Origin: Lentinus brumalis
Taxonomy: Eukaryota; Basidiomycota; Agaricomycetes; Polyporales; Polyporaceae
Assembly (NCBI GenBank): GCA_001792895.1
Contig: MARA01000004.1
Location: 1-64,000, forward strand
Direction: 5' to 3'
DNA: 64,000 nucleotides
Positions 56,962 through 64,000 of this stretch are shown piece by piece (position 1 is the stretch's first letter; each line of letters opens with the position of its first letter). Below the pieces are notes generated by a model, which worked only from the letters and a program-made list of their open reading frames with translations, was not told the DNA's origin and did no database searches. Position numbers and translations under genes: made by a program.

Positions 56962-58161
56962 TCACAAATATCCTCGCGCACTGATAGTCCCCGTGCCTCC
57001 GAACAGTCGGTACCGTGCGAGGTCGTCAAGACCTTGCTCCGATGCGCATGTCGGGACTTGGGACATGGTATACGGGACCCCAGTGTCCACCTCCCAGCTG
57101 AGTGCTCCGCGCGGTACGTTCTCGTCGCCGGTGATCTTCCATGCGCGCAAAATTGACGACGTGCCATCCAGATCGAAATAGAGGCACTCTGTTCCATGTG
57201 GACCATGCGATCCCAACCACAGCCCGACAAGCAGCCGTGGATGCCAGTCGTTAGATACGGGATGAAGGTGTGGATGGACATCGCGCCGAAGGGGGTAGTA
57301 GCGCGGAGCTGAAGGCACGACATCATCGAAGCCGAGGAATGGACGAATGCGGTCCACGCATCCGTGACGACAATGTATCGATATCGCCGTTGGTTTCTTG
57401 TACACAGTCGGAGCCGTGAACACGATGGGTATTCTCGGGTGCAGCTGAGAGACCTGTGGTGTCTGATCTTCGACAGAGGAGGGACGACATCGGAGGTGAG
57501 GATATCTCGACTTGTCTAGCCAACCATGAGACTGGGAGCTAGGGAAATCAGGATGCGAGTAGGTGCCCTGGCGGGTACGTAGGAAGTGACCCTGGTAAGT
57601 CGGGGACAACACCTCAATAGAGGCGGCGTGGGGTGCAGGAGTGAGGCGTTTGTTGCAACAACACATCACAAATGGGATCTCGTGCGGAGCGGAAGCAGTG
57701 CTGAAGTCGATGCGGACACGCGGAGTGCGGATGGGTGGTTCAGGCCTTTCGGGCCCGTCCAAGTCCTCTGGTTGTAGGAGCCGGAACTGCCACGCATCTA
57801 TGACAATGCCGCCCGGCGTGTGGCGATCTCCAGGGTGCAAGCGGACATCGAGGATGCCGCCAGTGTACGGGTAGTCGCCGGCCCATAGACCTAACATAGG
57901 TCCATAAGGGAGTAGTAATCGAGTATAAATGGTGAACCATGACCGTCCACCGAAGTGTTCAATGCCATGGAGGCCATACGAAGTTGAGAGATTGCGCCAG
58001 GTGGACTCCTCATTGACGAGGACGGACAGACTACGGGAGCAACTGAGTAGGTGAAGGAGGTCGACGGGACGGAGTAGGCGGAGGATCTCGAGGAGCACAT
58101 CGTACGGCAGGCCGGCGACGAAGTTAGTAGGACTCGTGTTGGGATGCAAGTTGTCGGCCAT
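56962..58161 (-). CDS. FBXO31-like F-box protein, 399 aa
   Basis: Single exon from ATG 58161. An F-box lies at about residues 14-55 (LPYDVLLEILRLLRPVDLLH, ESTWRNL). The FBXO31-type substrate domain follows: GLWAGDYPYTGGILDVRLHP, LLVGLWLGSHGPHGTECLYF, AWKITGDENVPRG and the closing FGGTGTISARGY, which match in order the GLW-GPYGG, YGSHG, KITGDPNIPAG and YGTGLIAGHGF landmarks of that family. It would act as the substrate receptor of an SCF ubiquitin ligase. The target is unknown. The lack of introns is unusual in this window and may mean a retro-copy or a lineage feature. Confidence 0.85.
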   Translation of the reverse strand: MADNLHPNTSPTNFVAGLPYDVLLEILRLLRPVDLLHLLSCSRSLSVLVNEESTWRNLSTSYGLHGIEHFGGRSWFTIYTRLLLPYGPMLGLWAGDYPYTGGILDVRLHPGDRHTPGGIVIDAWQFRLLQPEDLDGPERPEPPIRTPRVRIDFSTASAPHEIPFVMCCCNKRLTPAPHAASIEVLSPTYQGHFLRTRQGTYSHPDFPSSQSHGWLDKSRYPHLRCRPSSVEDQTPQVSQLHPRIPIVFTAPTVYKKPTAISIHCRHGCVDRIRPFLGFDDVVPSAPRYYPLRRDVHPHLHPVSNDWHPRLLVGLWLGSHGPHGTECLYFDLDGTSSILRAWKITGDENVPRGALSWEVDTGVPYTMSQVPTCASEQGLDDLARYRLFGGTGTISARGYL

Positions 58162-58813
58162 ACTCGGTCCTGGTCGAGCACATGGGCGAGGGGTGAAGTG
58201 GCTCGCCACAGGGACATAGGTTCTGGAAGGGATCTGATCATATACACTCCTCCTTCGTCTGATAAGTCAAACTTGCACAAGATAAGCCCAAATGTCGGGA
58301 CCGCACCTCTTATCGGTACCGGAACTGTCCCCTGTACCGGTCATGTCTGAAAGAGCCAATGCCGACAGGAGAGGGTATAAGAAGCCGTAACACCATGTCG
58401 CCTTGCTGTGTTCACGAGACGGTATCAGGGTGCGTGTTTGCCATATGTCGGAATGATGAGCTCAAAGTTGTGATAAGGCTGCCGTTACCTCGAGACCAGG
58501 GCTCAAGGGGCGCTAGAAGTGCAGTATTTAGCCGAGATGAAGTGGGAGACCACTGCGGCATCCGCCGCGGAGGTGACGAGTCCTGAGAACGAAGCAAGGT
58601 CAGCGAAGTCGTCGTATACTCAACGGATTGTCCGGCTTCACCTATCGTGTAGACACCGGGGTCCGATGACATACCGGCATGGCATCTCGGTATGGTCGTG
58701 TCCGCTCGCGGTCACAAGGCATCATATTTCCTGGGAACGGCGATGATGACATATTGGCAAACAGATCCGACTAGCGCATGATGTGCGCGACAAGGAGCAG
58801 TCACTGGTCAGGT
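58162..58813. other. Intergenic, no gene seen
   Basis: Between the F-box start and the IML1 stop. Confidence 0.4.
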
Positions 58814-61800
58814 TCATATACGCAATGGCGGAGGCTCCTCAGGGGCATGGTCCAGCTGCGCAATCTCTTCGTCGTAGAACCGAGTAAGCATGTCTCTGTC
58901 CGAGCAGAAGTGATGGAGGTTGAGACGAATCTCTTCCGCCGCGGCCGCGGGCCGCTGGTACTTCAACGCGGTCCCGATACGGCCAGGTGCCATGAGACGA
59001 TTTGTAAGGAAGAGAAACCCCTGGGAACCCCAACGACTTGGACAAAGGCGACCCCAGAACGGTGGACCCACTGGGAATACTTGTATTCCGATCGTCGGTA
59101 GGAGTAGTCAACGTCCACCTGGTCGCTGTAGTGGCCGGCGCCCTCGATGTCTAGGACGAAGCCCCATTTGCGCAGGAGCGTAGACTCGAAGTAGTGCATT
59201 GCTTCCACACCCTCGGGTAGCCGCCTGCCAATGTCGGACAGCGATGGTGGTGGGACGGCGAGGGGAATGGGAAAACATGACTGGAAAGCGTTTTTCTCCC
59301 TGATATCGCTGATCTGGTCCACATACGCTTCAACTAGCTTCAGACCGTATCGCTCTATCGTTCTACTCCATTGGCGCAATAAATCGTCTATGAGGCGAGC
59401 AGTGGTCCCGATCCAGTGGAGCTCGAAGTGGAAGCACGTCGCAGGGTTGTGAATGATATCGTGGTGCAAGATGACCGATTCGGCCTGATCGCTTTGCTGT
59501 ATCCACGAGGTCAGTCGAACTGATATGCAGCAAGAATATGGGTACACGTACCTTTTTGGGGTCAACATCGACGACCAGGCTTTGGCTGAGTATAAGCCGC
59601 TTCTTCGGTCTTCGTCCAGGGTGAGAGGTCCGAGGAGAGCTTACACCACGCGCATTTGCGTCTTCGTGCTTCGCGGGGCGAGAGAACCAGCTAGCTCTCG
59701 GCGTCACGGGAACGATGTATTCGCCGCGCAACACGTAGAAGTAGTGCCTGCATCATAAGCAAGCATAAGGTAGAGTAATAGTGACAACAGCGTGATGAGG
59801 ACTTACCCATCCAAGAAGCCATGCTTTCCCCTACAATGCTCGAACAGACCCTGCTCCATGAGCCGGGCACCCCACTCCGTCGCCTGCTCGCGCGTAGAGA
59901 TGTCCCGAAACTCTCTGATAAGCCAGTTCACGAATTGTGTTCCGGTGAATGAGTTCGAATATTTCCGAGCATGCCATCTGTGCTCCTTGATTGGCACCCC
60001 GTCCTCCTCGCGCATGGCCTTGGCGATAGCAGGAAGTGACATATCGGCGATGTCGCGCTCGCTCTTCGCCTTCTTCTTCAGTGGCCCCGCTGCGTGGATT
60101 TCATCGAGCTGGGCCGTGATAGACTCGTCGAGGATACATTGCGCGGGCCCGAGGTCGGTCGTGATGAAGCGCACGGGCGGCGCCTGCTGACCAGGTTCCT
60201 CATGACGCGCCTTCGAGAATAGCTCGGCCAGTTTGTCCATCCCAAGCAACCTAATCTCCTCGTCGTTCAGCTTCTCGCCAGACGGCGCAACGCTGGTGTG
60301 TGGAGCCTCATCCGTCGGGATTACGACGAACCGTGTCCGCCAGTACCTGAGGGACTCATTGAACTTGTTCTCATAGCCAGCGACGAGCATATCCAACCTG
60401 GGCAGACATAAGCGCCAGCGCACGCACGCGAATAACGAAAACATACCGGTTCCAGCCATAGCTCTCCATCCCGTGCGAGCGGAAAGTCGACTTCAGCTCT
60501 GTATAACCCTCGCCGAGCTTCGGCCAGATGAGGAACTGGTACTCGAACGGGTGCGTCCGCGGCATCCGACGCACATACCTCCGCACTTGGATCGAGTCTC
60601 CGGTATACATGATATGGTGAATCTCGTTGCTCATGCTGAGGTATACTGAGTCGTACGCAGAACGAAAAACCACTGCAGCCCCAATGGGCCTCGAGTTCGC
60701 GCTGTCGTCGCCTGCGTACGACTTCGTTCGCCGCAGAGTCGACTGCTGCAGGTCGTGCGCTTCTTGAGCAGAGCCCTTCGAGGGCCGCAGGACGAACTGG
60801 AAACCCTGAGCGAGGCGTACCGCGACCATCCCACGCATCATTGCCAGTGCCCATGCTCGTCGCATCTCGTCCGGCTTTCCTTGCATCGGTGGTACGCGCA
60901 CCAGGAAGGACTGCATCTCAGAGGGATCGCACACGAAGTCGTACGAGAAGACATCATAGGAGGTCTCAAGCTCGCGGGTGGAGGGGAAGTGCTCGACCGT
61001 GAGCGGAAGACACGCGGGTGTGACCATCGCGCGCCACTTGATTTCGTGCTTCGTCAACGGGTTGGGGAAGACGTGCTGCCATCTGCGAGCGAGCGAGGCT
61101 TGTGCGTATGGCACAGTTGCCATTGGCTTCGTCGGATGAACGTTGATGGTGAGGTTGGTAGGGAGGATTGGGAGATTGGCGACGCTGCTCAGGGTGCCTC
61201 TGCGCTTGCTGAGAACATCGTCGCGAGGAGGGGTACCGGTGGGGGAATGTCGCGTAAGAGACCCCCGATGAGGAAGAATAAGTTCGTCGTCTACCGCGCG
61301 CTGGCGAATCGGGCGCGATTTGCTTGCATTCCTGATTGCGACTGGCTGAGGGGGCCTGGGTGGGACCCGTGATGCTGTAGGCGTCGAGACCACGGAGGAT
61401 GGCGTCAAAGGAGGTGTTGACCCTGTTGCGCCGGTTACCGATACTGGAGACGTCTGCGGCTGGCTGACGCCACTGCGGAATGGGTTTAGTAGCCATGTGG
61501 GAGCAAACTTTGAGATACCGGAAGTAGAGTTGCGGGACGTGCTGTCTTCTCGAGGACGAATCACACTAGAGACAGATGCAGTGGCTCTTGAACTTCGTTG
61601 CGATCGCGAAGAGCGAGCAGACAAAACGGAAGCCTGGGAAGGGGATGTACTTAGGGTACCGCCAGAGATGGCTACTGATAGCCTTTGCTCCTTGTCTAGC
61701 GTGATGGACTCGACTAGAGGAGTTTTTGCTCGTCGCGGACTCTCTTGGATAGGAGATATTCGGGACGTCTCGGAGGTGCGCACGGTAGAAGACCGCTTCA

Positions 61801-64000
61801 AGTCGCTACCTCTGCTGAAGGACGAGCTGAGGGTGGGCGCGCTGCCACTCGAGGACAGCGAGTTGCGAGCGGTTGGGGAGGGTCCAAGATCTGATGGTAT
61901 GGTGAACACGTCCATATCAAATTGGTCCGCCTCATCCGGCGAGATCAACGTGGCCCTTTCGGAGAGCGCCGACTTCGAAAGGTCAGAGTCCGTCGCGTCA
62001 GAGTTCCACTCGTACGAGGGTGTGTCGGTGCGATCTGATAGCTGCTTGTCAAGGTAGGGAATCTCGATGCTGGACAGAACATCGTGATCCAACAGCCCAA
62101 GCATCTCAATCTCATGCATCTTGGCACGAGATACGAATCTACGGGCCACGTAAGTTCAGCCGATCTAGCAGTCAGATGTCCGAAAGACTTACCGGTCCCT
62201 ACGAAACGGGAGATCCATCTGTCTGTCCCAGAAGGTGATCGGCATCCAGAACGGCTCCCACCAGAACAACTCTGCCTCTCGAAGGCCGCTCTCGCCACTG
62301 CCACTCGTATCTCCACCCCAGAGTGGGTCAATTGCACGCGACCCGTACTTGGGTACTTCCGTTCTTGCGTCTGGTTCGGCCCCTTTGAAGCAGAATATCG
62401 GCGACTGGTGCAGAGGGGGCTTCGCCAGAGATACGAGGTCCACCGCAAAACCCTGATCGAGCACGCGCGTTGTCGTCAGCCTAAGCAGCTGCTTCGACAC
62501 TCGGAAGTAGCCCGTTCCCGGCGTGATGACAATCGTGGCAGAGCCGGTAAGTGAAAGTGAACGGTCGATGTAGTGTGCCTCCGTTGGATTGAGACCCAGG
62601 TTGAGCGCCTCCAGCAGGGGCCCATCGTGCGCGTATGACAGCTGGCCTACCAAGCGAACGTGGTCGTGCGCGCCGAGCCCGTCTGGTCCACAGGAGCGGT
62701 GAAAGTGGTGTGCAAGGAGAATGTCGCGCTGAAACGCCCAGAAGGAGTCCTTCAGTGATACCAGCGTGGGTTTCCAGTCATACAGGACTTCGAGGTCGGT
62801 GATGACCTTGTAGAAATCCTTGTACCAGCGATCCTCTTCGTCCCTCCGCAGTGGACCCGCTGCGTAGTCGATCTCGGACGCGTCGTAGTATACGCGCGAG
62901 ACGAGGACGATGGTCACAATGTGATTGGTGTTCGTCTCCTTCCACCTGTCGAAGAGCGCAGGGAGGAACGAGTGGACAATCTTCTCGTTGTAGCGCTCGC
63001 CATCTCCGGCAAACTCCCATAGCTCGCGGCATATTTGGATGAAGATTGTCACCTTTGCTGACAGCGAGCGGTAGACGACCTTCGTTGCTGGTGAGACATA
63101 CGCTGCAGAAACCTGAGACCCAGTGAGCAGGCATATACGACGATACTTCGGTCATTTACCTTTTGACCATCGATGTACAACGTCTGCACCTTCGCCGCAA
63201 TGACCCCGATGAATGACACTTGCTGTTCGACGTACAGACATTGGCCGACGAGGTCGCGACCGAGCCGCCACATGTCGTTCCGTCCGAGGTACTGGTCTTG
63301 GAACACAAACTCCACATAATCTGCGCTGAATTGGTCCTTGTCCACCTATGACGCGGTCAGCGCCATCCCTCCGAGCAATAATAACCAAAGAAAACAAGAA
63401 ACATCTCGCATCCGCTTCAACGGGTGGACGGGTCAAACTGAGTCCTTCGCTTCATCGAACCCGTGCGGGAGCCCGGCTGCACTGGCGGTTCAGTCGCGAG
63501 CTCTGGGTCCTCTGACATGCTAGCAACCAAGACATAAGACGTGAGGTATGTCCCTCAGCGAGTACCATTTGCAGTCAGGTGCGACGCGGCAGGAGAATAA
63601 GGGAAGACAACAAAAGAGTCTGATTCTCCGATGAATTATCACTTCCATGCTTCTCGCAACGACTCAGCTTCCGCTCGTGCGCAGATACGAGAGGAAGCGG
63701 AGGTACTTGGTCAATAGACAACACAGGGAAGTCCGTCCAGCCCACTGGCCGTAACTGGGCAATCTTGTGTCCATAGTGGCAGCGTCACCCGGTTGACCGC
63801 GCTTCGAGCGAGATGGATATAATCAACATACGGGAATAACGACTCACCTTGGTCAAGGTAACCTCACTATTGCTCCTCAAGCCAAACGTTTCGAGGACAG
63901 GTCTCGGAAGGGATATCTTCGCATACTCTCAGCCTTCCCGCACTGAGGCTTGAATGAGCACGTACCTGAAGCTGGTGCTTGACGTTGATGTCCTCCGTCG
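58814..64000 (-). CDS. IML1: IML1/DEPDC5, SEACIT (GATOR1) subunit, 5' end beyond the window, one apparent frameshift
   Basis: Part of the GTPase-activating complex that restrains TORC1 on the vacuole when amino acids are scarce. Exons 63966-64000 (partial), 63848-63916, 63160-63345, 62193-63112, 60447-62138, 59807-60397, 59552-59747 and 58814-59496. Landmarks: ISLPRPVLETFGLRSNSEVT, YVEFVFQDQYLGRNDMWRLG, FIQICRELWEFAGDGERYNE, FVSRAKMHEIEMLGLLDHD, a Ser-rich linker, DVFSYDFVCDPSEMQSFLVR, the DEP domain RKYSNSFTGTQFVNWLIREF and C-terminal SGVAFVQVVGV then GFLFLTNRLMAPGR. Reaching GFLFL needs one base more at the CCCC runs 59018-59031. The intron 63346-63847 is 502 bp, ten times its neighbours. 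Confidence 0.95.

Noticed and set aside
59010..59060. Short intron to explain the IML1 frame change
   Set aside because: The only GT...AG pairs that repair the frame give introns of 17-33 bp or remove the conserved segment before GFLFLTN.
1..64000. tRNA or rRNA genes
   Set aside because: No A-box/B-box pair with a cloverleaf, and no rRNA-like conserved stretch, was noticed by eye. A tRNAscan run would be needed to exclude one.

Overview
The window looks like nuclear DNA of an agaricomycete (mushroom-type basidiomycete), most plausibly a Polyporales-like genome. Genes are split by many short introns (about 45-75 bp), mostly GT-AG with a few GC-AG, and the intact housekeeping proteins read as fungal. 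Several gene families here are tandem or lineage-specific. Bacterial or organellar features are absent.

Left third (1 to about 18.6 kb) is a relic- and repeat-rich block. It holds a decayed IML2/TTC39 gene piece (1.0-2.1 kb), a few small unrecognised minus-strand genes (3.0-6.5 kb), and a nest of broken transposons (7.7-14.6 kb): two hAT transposase remnants, an LTR-like segment, and a LINE whose two halves lie in opposite orientations. Next come a 2.6-kb minisatellite built from a fixed 9-nt core and about five interchangeable 20-nt cassettes (14.9-17.5 kb), and an AT-rich tract with about 179-bp degenerate tandem repeats (17.5-18.6 kb). From 18.6 to 23.9 kb the DNA is GC-rich and I find no convincing gene.

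Middle (23.9-45.2 kb) is family-rich. It has an AT-hook coiled-coil gene, three tandem secreted Kre9/KNH-like genes plus a relic fragment, and two tandem MYND zinc-finger genes. Then comes an unrecognised module: family-A genes (three copies, minus strand) and family-B genes (two copies, plus strand). Two A/B divergent pairs are direct tandem duplicates of each other.

Right third (45.8-64 kb) is conserved housekeeping DNA. RPN6 and RPN7, two subunits of the 26S proteasome lid, are head-to-head over 255 bp. COX16 (complex IV assembly) and VPS41 (HOPS tethering complex) are head-to-head over 241 bp. Then come an SRPBCC lipid/cyclase-fold protein, an FBXO31-like F-box protein, and the 5'-truncated IML1/DEPDC5 gene (SEACIT/GATOR1, TORC1 control) that runs off the right edge.

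Four otherwise well-conserved genes (RPN7, IML1, the first MYND gene and the first KNH-like gene) each show exactly one net one-base loss next to a short homopolymer. This pattern looks more like assembly error than four real mutations. Exon coordinates below were derived by hand from splice-site consensus, reading phase and family or paralogue similarity.
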